NCBI GenBank assembly: GCA_934255545.1
Contig: CAKQOE010000001.1
Coordinates: 106,929-170,928 of the forward strand
Direction of reading: 5' to 3'
Source: an uncultured Clostridia bacterium
Lineage (GTDB): Bacteria; Bacillota; Clostridia; Peptostreptococcales; Anaerovoracaceae
Length of the DNA: 64,000 nucleotides
Shown here: one piece after another, positions 1-10,954 of the stretch
How positions within the stretch are numbered: the first letter of the stretch is position 1
Layout: each line of letters starts with the position of its first letter
Translations under genes and position numbers: made by a program
Notes under the pieces: generated by a model
What the model was told of the DNA's origin: nothing
Database searches by the model: none
What the model saw: only the letters and a program-made list of their open reading frames with translations

Positions 1-1
1 C

Positions 2-265
2 TGCGGATGGATCGCTGTTATTGCGGGTATGGTATGGATAAACGGATTCCTGCTTGCAGGCTATACATATGATATCACTCTTTTCGGGACGACCTTTGCA
101 TTTCCGCAGCAGGCCTTTGCATTACTTGCGCTTATACCGATATTTCTTTACAACGGTCAGCGAGGCAGAGACAGTAAGGTCATTTCATTCTGCTGTTATG
201 CGTTTTACCCTGCGCATATACTTATACTTTATCTTATTTCAAGATTCATCCTTATATCTTCTTAA
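2..265 (+). CDS. TraX-family membrane protein, C-terminal fragment (cut by window edge)
   Basis: The reading frame is open from base 2 and ends at TAA 265, so about 87 C-terminal residues are visible and the start is outside the window. The fragment holds three hydrophobic segments and ends with YAFYPAHILILYLISR. This resembles the FYPxHLLIL end of TraX-family integral membrane proteins, which include the F-pilin acetylase TraX and many chromosomal homologues in Firmicutes. The NGQRGRD stretch just before the last helix also fits that family. A rho-independent terminator follows 18 bases later. The function in this organism is unknown, and other acyltransferase-3-like membrane proteins cannot be excluded from the tail alone. 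Confidence 0.7.
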   Translation, partial: CGWIAVIAGMVWINGFLLAGYTYDITLFGTTFAFPQQAFALLALIPIFLYNGQRGRDSKVISFCCYAFYPAHILILYLISRFILISS

Positions 266-283
266 ATTTGATCTATCTACATT

Positions 284-306
284 GCCGCGCGCAGCGCGGC
301 TTTTTT
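284..306 (+). terminator. Rho-independent terminator after the TraX-family gene
   Basis: A perfect 7-bp stem GCCGCGC/GCGCGGC with a 3-base loop is followed by six T residues. It lies directly after the stop at 265. Confidence 0.9.
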
Positions 307-638
307 ATGTGGATCTTTACGTATACTTTAAGCGCCGTATCATGGTCATACGCGCGTTTAACAGCATTTCCATTTATTTTTTATCTTTCTAAGAGGAAAT
401 CTGGTGTATTTTATATCACTTTTTAAATATATTAATGTTATAGTTTTATTACTTCGCAACTTTTTCCCGATATATTTTTCTGATATTTTAAACATCCGGA
501 GTAAATATTGATATTAAAAAATCGTTAATATTAAATAGGCGATGATTATCTGCGATATTTTAAAAATTTTACCCGTACTTTTATGTAACATTTTCGCTGT
601 ACGATTGTTTTATATATACAAACGCGTTTAAAATCAAT
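307..638. other. A/T-rich gap with no supported gene
   Basis: This stretch lies between the terminator and the ECF sigma gene. It has long A/T runs and no ORF with a ribosome binding site. It presumably contains the promoter of the sigma/anti-sigma operon, but I cannot assign -35/-10 boxes with confidence. Confidence 0.5.
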
Positions 639-1205
639 ATGACAGGAGGTGATCATCTGGATAAGAAACTGCTTGAGCTCATGTATGCCAGGTACTACAG
701 AGAGCTTTACATCTACATATATTCCATGTGCCGAAGCGGTGTTATTACAGAGGATATACTGCAGGAAACATTTCTGAAAGCTTTCATATCCCTGAAGGAC
801 TCGCATACAAATATGCGTGCCTGGCTCTATATTACATCGCGCAATCTCTGCCTGAATACTTTAAAGAAAAATTCGCGTCTCATAAATCAGAGCGACATAA
901 GCAATGACACTCAGATAAACACTTCACCAACTAATGATACAGATATGGCCTGCGCCGGATCTTACACAAAAGATCCCACTCTCGAATCAGTGCTTCGAAA
1001 TGAAGAGCAGCGAATACTTTACAGAGCGGTGCTTCGGCTTTCACCTGAAAAACGCGATATTGTGCTCCTGCAGTATTTCGCGGGACTGCGGCAGAAGGAA
1101 ATCTCCGCGCTCATGCATATAACGCCTGAAAACGTAAGAGTCACTGCTCACAGAGCAAAGAAAGATCTTAAGAAAATACTTGAAAAAGAATTTCCGTATC
1201 AATGA
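639..1205 (+). CDS. ECF-type RNA polymerase sigma factor
   Basis: This protein of about 185 residues has the two-domain layout of extracytoplasmic-function sigma-70 factors. Region 2 begins near YARYYRELYIYIYSMC with the VITEDILQETFLKAF helix. A C-terminal region 4 helix-turn-helix follows (LSPEKRDIVLLQYFAGL, then QKEISALMHITPENVRVTAHRAK). Genes of this class direct RNA polymerase to stress or envelope promoters and are normally held by a membrane anti-sigma, which here is the next gene 36 bp downstream. The start is uncertain. ATG 639 overlaps the strong Shine-Dalgarno AGGAGGTGATC (644-654), which is ideally spaced for CTG 657, and a start there (xDKKLLELMY) matches the usual family N-terminus. 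The next ATG, at 681, is too far away. Confidence 0.88.
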   Translation: MTGGDHLDKKLLELMYARYYRELYIYIYSMCRSGVITEDILQETFLKAFISLKDSHTNMRAWLYITSRNLCLNTLKKNSRLINQSDISNDTQINTSPTNDTDMACAGSYTKDPTLESVLRNEEQRILYRAVLRLSPEKRDIVLLQYFAGLRQKEISALMHITPENVRVTAHRAKKDLKKILEKEFPYQ

Positions 1206-1241
1206 TGTTCAAATTAAAAACTCAAAAGGAGGTACAGCTTT

Positions 1242-2528
1242 ATGACATACAGACAGATACTTGATGAATACAAAAAGAACGCCCTGCCTGAAGAAAAACA
1301 AAAGGAAGTCGCCGCTGACATAGAGAAGCACGAAGCCATAAGCGACTATCTTTACGAAGAATCAGAAATACCGGACATAAACGAAGCTTTTTCAGAACCG
1401 AATGAAAATATCTGCGGCTGTAATGGATCCGGATGTGATCCCGGTCCTGCCGGCAACATTACAGACAGCGCGCAGCGAGCTGAGGATTTTACTGCAGTAG
1501 TAAACCGCTCCATAAGAAAGGCATTCATAAAGCTTGGTATTACAGTATTTGCTGCTGCAGCCGTGCTGATATTGTTTGTACAATTCATTCTTCCGGGAAT
1601 AGTTGATAATTTTTATTACGATCCGACAGAAAGAGTTTCTCAGCCTACTGATTCTTTTATAGAAAACAGGATGAGCAGGGATATAGGCACATATACCGAA
1701 CTGGTAATGCCTGAAACACACCGCACAGATGTCACCGCTGAATCTCTGGGATACGGAAAATACAATATATCCATACACCAGAATTTAAGCTACACAGGCT
1801 TCTTTTCTACAGCAACAGGAGAGGTGACACGCGGAAAGCTCAGACTTTTCAACGAAGATATACTGAGAAAGCCTACAGGAAACGCTTTCGGTTGGAGTCA
1901 GATAGACGTTGACTTCAAAAACGGCGAGTATCCGACAAAATCACTCACTGAACTTTACAAGATAACTGACGAGCGTATGAAAAATGATGGGGAAGAGGGA
2001 GAGATAATGCACGGAGCCGCAGGTTCTCCTGAACGATCACTTGAAACTATAAAAGGGCTCCGTGATGATATGCCATATTACGCTTACGTGACATTTGAAC
2101 GTATGCTTGACTTCTCTCAGGTTGAAAAGATCATTGATCCTGCTGATAAAGATGATGATTTCATGATAACAGAACCATGGCTTGCTGTTGATACGTATCC
2201 TCGCAGCAACGCACCTGACGGATCATCTTACGAATATATCGCGACGCTTCCTAAGATCGGCTTCATCGTACAGGATCATGACAACATATCAGAAAACGAG
2301 GAACTTCAGCAGAAACATTTCACAGATATGCTGGATTATATGGCAGAGCAGACTGATTTTCTTAAAATGTTTGATGAGGACCCTCAGACTTTTGCAGATG
2401 CTTCACAGCTTATAAAGAAAAACGGTTTACATATATACGGTATGGGCTGTACAGTCAGCAAGTCTACTATGCTTAAGCTTATGGAATTTGATAATGTACG
2501 AGAAATATATGTTAAAGATATACAGTAA
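1242..2528 (+). CDS. Membrane anti-sigma factor (sigma-factor-regulator N/C-domain type)
   Basis: This 428-residue single-pass membrane protein has a cytoplasmic N-terminus of about 95 residues, one transmembrane helix at about 96-120, and a large extracytoplasmic region. The layout and the stretches PYYAYVTFERMLDFSQVEKI and YPTKSLTELYK resemble the sigma_reg_N/sigma_reg_C anti-sigma family found with ECF factors in Firmicutes. An internal Cys cluster (CGCNGSGC, near residues 58-65) lies before the membrane segment. It is reminiscent of, but not identical to, a zinc-finger anti-sigma motif. A strong AAAGGAGG precedes the ATG. It is co-transcribed with the upstream sigma factor and most likely sequesters it until an envelope signal arrives. 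The signal cannot be read from sequence. Confidence 0.8.
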   Translation: MTYRQILDEYKKNALPEEKQKEVAADIEKHEAISDYLYEESEIPDINEAFSEPNENICGCNGSGCDPGPAGNITDSAQRAEDFTAVVNRSIRKAFIKLGITVFAAAAVLILFVQFILPGIVDNFYYDPTERVSQPTDSFIENRMSRDIGTYTELVMPETHRTDVTAESLGYGKYNISIHQNLSYTGFFSTATGEVTRGKLRLFNEDILRKPTGNAFGWSQIDVDFKNGEYPTKSLTELYKITDERMKNDGEEGEIMHGAAGSPERSLETIKGLRDDMPYYAYVTFERMLDFSQVEKIIDPADKDDDFMITEPWLAVDTYPRSNAPDGSSYEYIATLPKIGFIVQDHDNISENEELQQKHFTDMLDYMAEQTDFLKMFDEDPQTFADASQLIKKNGLHIYGMGCTVSKSTMLKLMEFDNVREIYVKDIQ

Positions 2529-2585
2529 TATGTTTATACATTATTATATTTTTCATAATATTTAGATTTTAGCTTTATTCCTGCT

Positions 2586-2601
2586 CATGCGGTGACGCAT
2601 G
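2586..2601. repeat. Short hairpin repeat, copy 1 (loop GGTGAC)
   Basis: CATGC-GGTGAC-GCATG, located 57 bp after the stop of the anti-sigma gene. Two related copies occur at 27711 and 36712. Confidence 0.6.
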
Positions 2602-2637
2602 TACATCTATACCGTCAATTTATTACTTTAAAAACAT

Positions 2638-2679
2638 AAAAAGCGCAGTTTTCAGATATTGCCTGATACTGCGCTTTTT
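2638..2679. terminator. Bidirectional terminator between anti-sigma and SigB/F-type sigma genes
   Basis: The stem AAGCGCAG...CTGCGCTT, with an A-run on the left and a T-run on the right, serves the convergent genes ending at 2528 (+) and 2709 (-). Confidence 0.85.
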
Positions 2680-2708
2680 CTTTATATTTTATTTACTAAA
2701 ATTTTCCG

Positions 2709-3476
2709 CTACTTTGCGTATTCTTCTTTGAACTTCGCCTTGATCTTTTTCTCTATACGTGAAACAGTCATCTGTGAGACTCCGAGCTCTGCAGCTATCT
2801 GCTGCTGTGTCTTTCCATCAACAAATCTCATACTGCAGAAACGCTTCTCTTCAGGTGTAAAAGACTGCATCGTCCTTTCTATGAAATCTGCGTTTTCAAA
2901 CGTATCGAAAGCAGCATCCTCTTCGCCGGTATATCGTTCTATGAATGAAGGTCCGCCTCCATTTCCGCTGCCGTTGTCATTTTCACTTTCCTCCATGCCC
3001 TGCTGGAGTGAAACGGCGCTGTAGGCGCGTCCCGATTCCATAGCCTCAAGTACTTCATCTTCAGTAACTCCAAGCTCATCGGCTATCTCCGATACCTTCG
3101 GAGTCCTGTGAAGCTTTGCCTCAAGCTCCTGCTGCACTTTAGGAAGCTTTATGGAAAGATCCTTCATTTTTCTCGGGACCTTCATAGCCCATCCTTTGTC
3201 ACGGAAATATCTTTTTATCTCTCCAAGGATAGTAGGCGTGGCAAATGCGGAAAACTCAACACCCTTGTCAGGGTCATATCTTTCCGCCGCAAGGACCAGA
3301 GCCATTGATCCGACCTGAAACAGGTCGTCGTACTCAACGCCTTTATTTAAATATTTTTTTACTAAAATGTTAACAATATAGAGATATTTTTCAACGATCC
3401 GGTTTCTGTATTCTTTATCTCCGGTCTCTTTGTACTTTTCAAATAATTCTCTATCTTCTGCAGCAGAATCGGCCAT
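2709..3476 (-). CDS. SigB/SigF/SigG-subfamily RNA polymerase sigma factor
   Basis: This 255-residue protein has regions 2, 3 and 4 of the SigB/F/G subgroup. Region 2 is DDLFQVGSMALVLAAERYDP followed by FSAFATPTILGEIKRYFRD. Region 3 starts at VPRKMKDLS with a helix-turn-helix at PKVSEIADELGVTEDEV. Region 4 includes EKRFCSMRFVDGKTQQQIAAELGVSQMTVSRIEKKI. I chose ATG 3476 because GAGGAT lies 8 bases upstream; a TTG at 3482 is also open. The gene follows an RsbW-like gene on the same strand, the usual anti-sigma/sigma order of rsbW-sigB and spoIIAB-spoIIAC. No RsbV/SpoIIAA anti-anti-sigma gene is adjacent. It may control general stress or a developmental programme. Confidence 0.9.
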   Translation of the reverse strand: MADSAAEDRELFEKYKETGDKEYRNRIVEKYLYIVNILVKKYLNKGVEYDDLFQVGSMALVLAAERYDPDKGVEFSAFATPTILGEIKRYFRDKGWAMKVPRKMKDLSIKLPKVQQELEAKLHRTPKVSEIADELGVTEDEVLEAMESGRAYSAVSLQQGMEESENDNGSGNGGGPSFIERYTGEEDAAFDTFENADFIERTMQSFTPEEKRFCSMRFVDGKTQQQIAAELGVSQMTVSRIEKKIKAKFKEEYAK

Positions 3477-3534
3477 AATCAATCCTCATCTTTTAAAAAC
3501 AAGCCGACGCCTCCGGTTACTTAAGAAAAACAGC

Positions 3535-3963
3535 TTAGCCGAAATGCTTAAGCATCTTTATAAGTCTTCGCTCGTTCTGATTTGAGAATATACTCACTTC
3601 ATCCATAAGCGTTCTCAGCATGAAAATGCTTGTTGAAGGATCAAACAAATCAGACATCATTTTTCTGCAGCATGGCAGGCTCATGCACTCGTGCATCAAA
3701 CTAAGCTCAGCATCATAGTCGTCAGCGATATCGTCTATAGATATCATCATACCATCATCACCAAGCTCACATGATACCTCATATGCAGCTACATCATCAC
3801 CATCGCAGAACACGTGCGTACATACCTCAGATACAGCGACCTTTATGTCTTCGATGTCCTCGACATCAAATCCTGCAGTATTAGCAGCTGAAGAGATGGC
3901 GAGTCGTACTACACCAACATATTCAGGTTTTCCAGGTACTGAAAATCTGATCAGATCAGCCAT
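3535..3963 (-). CDS. RsbW/SpoIIAB-like anti-sigma factor with degenerate ATP site
   Basis: This 142-residue protein has a GHKL-type HATPase fold recognisable from the N-terminal RFSVPGKPEYVGVVRLAISS strand-helix and the KVAVSEVCTHVF helix. In SpoIIAB and RsbW the N-box is E-x-x-x-N. Here Glu46 is kept but the Asn is His50. The G1 box (DxGxG) is replaced by an acidic DDIADDYDAE with no glycine. It is therefore probably a partner-binding anti-sigma that has lost or altered its kinase activity. It sits 59 bp upstream of the SigB/F-type sigma gene and 75 bp after gyrA. I chose ATG 3963 because GGAAG is 8 bases upstream. Confidence 0.72.
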   Translation of the reverse strand: MADLIRFSVPGKPEYVGVVRLAISSAANTAGFDVEDIEDIKVAVSEVCTHVFCDGDDVAAYEVSCELGDDGMMISIDDIADDYDAELSLMHECMSLPCCRKMMSDLFDPSTSIFMLRTLMDEVSIFSNQNERRLIKMLKHFG

Positions 3964-4038
3964 ATTTGTCACTTCCTTTCAAATAACAGGGTACTGAAAA
4001 TAACCCTTCAAGTTTTTTAATACCCTGTACAACGCACG

Positions 4039-6552
4039 CTAAACGCCGAGTGTAGTCTGTTCTTCACCTGAAGCATTTTTTGTTTTTTCAGCTTCAGTTA
4101 TTCCGGCTGTGTCGTCATTAACTACTTTAGCCATAGCGATTATATTTGCATCCTCGGCAACCTTCATGATCCTTACACCCTGAGTTGCTCTGCCGAGTCT
4201 TGAAACATCGCTTGCCTTTATCCTGATGATTATGCCGTCTGAATTTATGAGCATTACTTCATCAGTTTCGCTTACTGTCATAGCTCCTATGAGCTGTCCT
4301 GTCTTGTTAAACTTTGCCTTGTCGTATGTCAGCAGGCCCTTGCCGCCTCTCTTCTGAGTCTTGTAGTCTTCAACAGGCGTTCTCTTACCGTATCCGGCCT
4401 GAGTAACAACAAGAAGTTCTTCGTCCTTTTCGGCAAGCTCCATTGCAACGACTTCATCATCACCCTCAAGAGTTATAGCTCTTACGCCTCCGGCTATCCT
4501 TCCCATAGGGCGAACATCTTCTTCGCTGAAGCATATGCTCTTGCCATGCTTCGTAACGATTATTACGGTGCTTGTTCCTGATGTATGCTTTATACCTATA
4601 AGCTCATCGCCATCTTTAAGTTTTATAGCAAGAAGTCCGTTTTTCCTGTTTGTAACGAATTCAGAAACTTTTGTCTTTTTGATAGTTCCCTTCTTAGTTA
4701 CGCACATGAGATACTTGCTTTCATCCTCTTTTTTCATAGGGATAACTGCAGTGATACGCTCACGCTGCATGAGGTTCAGGAAGTTTACTGCAGGCGTTCC
4801 TTTTGCAGTCCTTGCCGCTTCAGGTATCTCATACGCCCTTATACGGTGGACTTTTCCTGTATTTGTAAAGAAGAGAAGGTAATCATGAGTTGATGTTATT
4901 ATCATATGCTTTACAAAATCATTTTCTCTTGTAGTAAGACCTGTAATGCCCTTGCCGCCTCTCTTCTGTGTTTTATAAGTATCCATAGCTACTCTCTTTA
5001 TATAACCGAGGTGGGTAAGAGTGATCGCTACCTGCTGTTCCTGGATAAGATCTTCTTCGTTTATCTCGCCTTCATCAGGAATTATCTCTGTTCTTCTTTC
5101 ATCTCCGAACTTTTCTTTTATTTCGAGAAGCTCGTCCTTTATAACTCCCATGAGTACTTTTTCATCAGAAAGGATCTTATTGTACCATGCTATCTTTTCT
5201 TCGATCTCTTTGTATTCAGTTTCTATCTTTTCTCTTTCGAGACCCTGGAGTCTCGCAAGCCTCATATCGAGTATTGCCTGAGCCTGAACATCTGAAAGAC
5301 TGAATCTTTCCATCAGTCTTGCCTTAGCGTCGTTATAGCTTGTCCTTATGATCCTGATAACTTCATCGATATTATCAAGAGCTACAAGATAGCCTTCAAG
5401 TATATGAGCTCTTTCCTGAGCTTTCTTAAGATCAAATTTTGTTCTTCTTGTAACGACTTCATTCTGATGCGCCAGATAGCAGTCGAGCATTTCATAAAGA
5501 TTAAGGATCTTAGGTCTGCCGTCAACAAGAGCGAGCATGATTATGCTGAAATTATCCTGAAGCTGAGTATGCTTGAAAAGTCTGTTGAGCGTGATCTGAG
5601 GATTTGCATCTCTCTTAAGCTCTACAACTATTCTCATACCTTCTCTGTCAGACTCATCTCTGACGTCAGCTATATGGTCAAGTCTCTTATCCTTAACAAG
5701 TTCAGCGATTTTTTCTATGAGTCGAGCCTTGTTTACCTGGTAAGGGATCTCGGTAAACACTATCTGAGTCTTTCCCTTAGCGGTCTCTTCAAACTGATAC
5801 TTTGAACGTACAGTTACCTTGCCCTGACCTGTCCTGTAGGCTTCTCTTGCTGAGCCCTTTCCTATGATATCAGCGCCGGTAGGGAAGTCAGGTGCTTTTA
5901 TTATATTTATAAGATCTTCTATATCACATGGCTCGTCATTTATTTCCGCATCGATCATCCTTACCGTAGCGTCTATAACATCACTCAGGTTATGAGGCGG
6001 GATAGACGTTGCCATACCTACAGCGATACCGTTAGATCCGTTTACGAGAAGATTCGGGTATCTCGCTGGGAGCACTACCGGTTCCTTCTCATCGCCGTCG
6101 AAGTTAGGCTGAAAATCTACAGTGTCCTTTTTCAGATCGCGGAGCATCTGCAGCGCAAACGGAGTCATTCTTGCTTCCGTGTAACGCATCGCAGCAGCGC
6201 CGTCGCCATCAACGGAACCAAAGTTTCCGTGGCCATCGACCAGCTTATATCTTATATTCCATTCCTGCGCAAGTCTTACCATCGCATCGTAAACAGAGCT
6301 GTCACCGTGAGGGTGATATTTACCGAGTACGTCGCCGACGATACGCGCTGATTTTCTGTGAGGCTTGTCCGGTGTTACGCCAAGCTCCATCATATCATAC
6401 AGGATCCTTCTGTGAACAGGCTTCAGACCATCTCTTACATCAGGAAGAGCACGGCCTACTATGACGCTCATAGAATAATCGATATATGATGATTTCATTA
6501 TTTCATTTATCTCTTCATGACGAATCTTTGAATCTTCAATCAGATTATCCAT
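4039..6552 (-). CDS. gyrA: DNA gyrase subunit A
   Basis: This 837-residue subunit carries the breakage-reunion active site of gyrase, the A2B2 enzyme that introduces negative supercoils with ATP. The catalytic Tyr is Tyr124 in AAMRYTEARM. The quinolone-resistance region reads HPHGDSSVYDAM, with Ser85 and Asp89 at the positions equivalent to E. coli Ser83 and Asp87, so the known resistance substitutions are absent. The C-terminal beta-pinwheel contains the GyrA box QKRGGKG, and a second near-identical copy (YKTQKRGGKGLLTYD) lies in a later blade. It is 20 bp downstream of gyrB in the origin cluster. The length is normal for the family. Confidence 0.98.
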   Translation of the reverse strand: MDNLIEDSKIRHEEINEIMKSSYIDYSMSVIVGRALPDVRDGLKPVHRRILYDMMELGVTPDKPHRKSARIVGDVLGKYHPHGDSSVYDAMVRLAQEWNIRYKLVDGHGNFGSVDGDGAAAMRYTEARMTPFALQMLRDLKKDTVDFQPNFDGDEKEPVVLPARYPNLLVNGSNGIAVGMATSIPPHNLSDVIDATVRMIDAEINDEPCDIEDLINIIKAPDFPTGADIIGKGSAREAYRTGQGKVTVRSKYQFEETAKGKTQIVFTEIPYQVNKARLIEKIAELVKDKRLDHIADVRDESDREGMRIVVELKRDANPQITLNRLFKHTQLQDNFSIIMLALVDGRPKILNLYEMLDCYLAHQNEVVTRRTKFDLKKAQERAHILEGYLVALDNIDEVIRIIRTSYNDAKARLMERFSLSDVQAQAILDMRLARLQGLEREKIETEYKEIEEKIAWYNKILSDEKVLMGVIKDELLEIKEKFGDERRTEIIPDEGEINEEDLIQEQQVAITLTHLGYIKRVAMDTYKTQKRGGKGITGLTTRENDFVKHMIITSTHDYLLFFTNTGKVHRIRAYEIPEAARTAKGTPAVNFLNLMQRERITAVIPMKKEDESKYLMCVTKKGTIKKTKVSEFVTNRKNGLLAIKLKDGDELIGIKHTSGTSTVIIVTKHGKSICFSEEDVRPMGRIAGGVRAITLEGDDEVVAMELAEKDEELLVVTQAGYGKRTPVEDYKTQKRGGKGLLTYDKAKFNKTGQLIGAMTVSETDEVMLINSDGIIIRIKASDVSRLGRATQGVRIMKVAEDANIIAMAKVVNDDTAGITEAEKTKNASGEEQTTLGV

Positions 6553-6572
6553 TAACTTCTCCTTTTGATCGT

Positions 6573-8513
<1,941 letters not shown>

Positions 8514-8537
8514 TCAAAAAATACAAACAGGAGCAGA

Positions 8538-9635
8538 TCAATCTACTCTTTTCACAATTCCTTTTTCAACTTCAAAGATCGCATGATCCGGAAGCTGTTT
8601 TCTCAGCTCGTCAGTGACTTCAGTCGTTGTGATAAATATCTGAATATCACCGAACGATGTAATAAGCTGGCGCTGCCTTACTCTGTCGAGCTCTGACAGC
8701 ACATCATCCAGCAGAAGTACAGGCTTTTCTCCTGTTTCTTCAAAAATAAGCTTTATTTCAGCAAGCTTCAGCGATAATGCTGCAGAACGCTGCTGACCCT
8801 GAGAGCCAAAGCTTCTTACGTCAACTCCGTTGACCATTATCCTTATATCATCTCTGTGAGGTCCGTGACCTGTATTTCTTCTTATAAGGTCTTTTTTTCT
8901 ACCGGAACACAGTGTCTCATAAAATATATCTTTCTGATCTTTGATATTATCACGCACATCTATGTCAGATTCATACTCTATTTCGAGATTCTCTCTGTTT
9001 TCAGTAAGATCACTGTGTATCCCGCTGCTTATTTCTCTAAGCTTATCTATAAACGCCGCGCGTTCTTTTATGATCCTCGCGCCGTATCCGCTGAGTTCTT
9101 CATCCCATATGTCAAGCATTGACATATCAGGCTTCTCCTCCTTGAGAAGGAAATTTCTCTGAGCCAATATTTTTCTGTATTTTGATATACTGTCAAAATA
9201 CACAGGCTTGAGCTGGCATAATTCACGGTCTATAAAACGTCTGCGTTTTTCAGGCTCTTCTTTAACTATTTTCAGATCATCCGGAGAAAATACAACTATA
9301 TATACATTTTCCAGAAGATCTGACGTTTTTTTCATTCTTACGCCGTCGATCTTAAGGCTTTTTTTATTTTTTACAAGCCCTATTTCTACGGTCACATCTC
9401 TGTCGCTGCGACACGAAACAGTTTTAACGCGGGCCATATTGCACCCGAACCCTATCATTTCGCTGTCTTTAGCCGTGCGAAACGATTTGCCGAGTGACAT
9501 TATATAAAGGCCTTCGATAAGATTTGTCTTTCCCTGAGCATTATTTCCAACGATTATGTTTACGTTCTTATGAAAATAGATCTTCTGATTCTCATAATTT
9601 CTGAAATTGCTCAGTTCCATTTCCTTAAAATACAT
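8538..9635 (-). CDS. recF: DNA replication/repair protein RecF
   Basis: This 365-residue SMC-like ATPase of the RecFOR pathway loads RecA at single-strand gaps. Walker A is GNNAQGKTN (residues 30-38). The ABC signature-like FGSQGQQRSAALSLKLAE and Walker B LLLDDVLSELD lie in the C-terminal third. It starts 14 bp after dnaN and continues into gyrB. The small S4-domain gene (yaaA/rlbA) that sits between dnaN and recF in Bacillus is absent here. Confidence 0.97.
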   Translation of the reverse strand: MYFKEMELSNFRNYENQKIYFHKNVNIIVGNNAQGKTNLIEGLYIMSLGKSFRTAKDSEMIGFGCNMARVKTVSCRSDRDVTVEIGLVKNKKSLKIDGVRMKKTSDLLENVYIVVFSPDDLKIVKEEPEKRRRFIDRELCQLKPVYFDSISKYRKILAQRNFLLKEEKPDMSMLDIWDEELSGYGARIIKERAAFIDKLREISSGIHSDLTENRENLEIEYESDIDVRDNIKDQKDIFYETLCSGRKKDLIRRNTGHGPHRDDIRIMVNGVDVRSFGSQGQQRSAALSLKLAEIKLIFEETGEKPVLLLDDVLSELDRVRQRQLITSFGDIQIFITTTEVTDELRKQLPDHAIFEVEKGIVKRVD

Positions 9636-9649
9636 TTTTTTACATTAAA

Positions 9650-10762
9650 TTAAGCCATTATTCTTACAGGCAGGAGAAGGTACGTAAAATTTTCATCTCC
9701 GACCGGCTCAAGAATACATGGCGTAACATTTGTGTTGAATTTCAATACTATATCATCGGATCTTATCGCTTTAAGTCCGTCAAGCAAATACTTTGAGTTA
9801 AATCCGATCTCTATATCAGATCCGTTCTTCTTCACCGGAATATTTTCGTTTACATCGCCGGCTTCTGATTTTGACGTTATCTGCAGATTATCATCTTTTA
9901 CAGATATCTTTATCAGATTGTTTCTTCCTTCTTTGGCGAATAAGGACGCTCTTTCTATGCTGTCTGTGAGCATATTTTTATCTGTATTTACCTCGGTAGT
10001 AAAACTCTTCGGAAGGAGATCTCTGTATTTCAGGAAAACACCGTCAATGATCCTGAGTATTATCCTGCTGTCCTCTGTTACAATAACAGCTTTCTGCTTG
10101 TCAAGTACAAGCTCGATGTTTTCATTTTCATTATCTGATTCTGATATTATTTTACTGATCTCATTCAGTATCCTTGCTGCAATTATAATATCCGTATCAT
10201 CTGTGATGTCTGTTTTTTCACTGGCTACAGACATTCTGAAGCCATCAAGCGCAGCCATATTTATATTGCCGTCGTGTATCTCTATAAGTACACCGACTAT
10301 GACGCCTCTTGATTCGTCAACGCTTGCAGAAAATGATGTCTTTCTTATCATTTCTCTGAAAATTTCTTTGTTTATGGAAATTTTCTTATCTTCACTTATA
10401 GTTCCTATTTCAGGAAATTCATCGGCAGCCATTCCTACTATTCTGAATTCACTTGAAGTAGTACTTATAATTACATTGTAAAAATCTCCTGAAGAGATAT
10501 TTATAGTTTCATTAGGCAGTTTCCTTATAATGTCAGCAAACAGACGCGCAGGAAGTACTATCGTTCCTTCCTCAGCATCCGATACCAGTATCGTTTTTTC
10601 GATACTGAATTCCATATCGGAAGCAGTGAGCGTGAGTTTACCGTCATCTGTAACTTTCAGAAGTATGCCCTTGAGTATAGGCATCGTACTTCTTGTTGTA
10701 ACAGCCTTTGAAACAAAATTCAGAGCTTTGTTAAGCTCGCTTTGAGATGTTTTGAATTTCAT
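9650..10762 (-). CDS. dnaN: DNA polymerase III beta subunit (sliding clamp)
   Basis: This 370-residue protein has the three-domain clamp layout: an N-terminal MKFKTSQSELNKALNFVSKAV, a central FPEIG region, and the C-terminal end YLLLPVRIMA, which is the usual PxR clamp tail. The ring tethers DNA polymerase III to the template. GGAGAAATGAAAC provides a ribosome binding site before the ATG. It lies directly across the origin element from dnaA and runs in the same direction. Confidence 0.97.
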   Translation of the reverse strand: MKFKTSQSELNKALNFVSKAVTTRSTMPILKGILLKVTDDGKLTLTASDMEFSIEKTILVSDAEEGTIVLPARLFADIIRKLPNETINISSGDFYNVIISTTSSEFRIVGMAADEFPEIGTISEDKKISINKEIFREMIRKTSFSASVDESRGVIVGVLIEIHDGNINMAALDGFRMSVASEKTDITDDTDIIIAARILNEISKIISESDNENENIELVLDKQKAVIVTEDSRIILRIIDGVFLKYRDLLPKSFTTEVNTDKNMLTDSIERASLFAKEGRNNLIKISVKDDNLQITSKSEAGDVNENIPVKKNGSDIEIGFNSKYLLDGLKAIRSDDIVLKFNTNVTPCILEPVGDENFTYLLLPVRIMA

Positions 10763-10924
10763 GTTTCATTTCTCCATAAATAACAGGCTTATGAAATGTG
10801 TTTTTCATATCCCTTATTTATTATATATTACCGGCGCATGACGCCGGCAGAATTAATATAATGGCTAAATATTGATTATAAACGTTTTTTTATAAAATTT
10901 CGAGCATTTTTGCCACCCGGCGGT

Positions 10925-10950
10925 AAAAAACCGGTGAGCGGAGCCACCGG
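10925..10950 (-). terminator. Terminator downstream of dnaA
   Basis: On the minus strand CCGGTG...CACCGG is followed by TTTTTT. It separates dnaA from the origin unwinding region and dnaN. Confidence 0.75.
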
Positions 10951-10954
10951 GGGC

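Noticed and set aside
54..392. Overlapping plus-strand ORF at the window start
   Set aside because: It reads through the TraX-family terminator in another frame, has no ribosome binding site and looks like chance.
9732..10481. 249-codon open frame antisense to dnaN
   Set aside because: Same reasoning: a Ser/Ile-rich shadow of an unambiguous dnaN frame.
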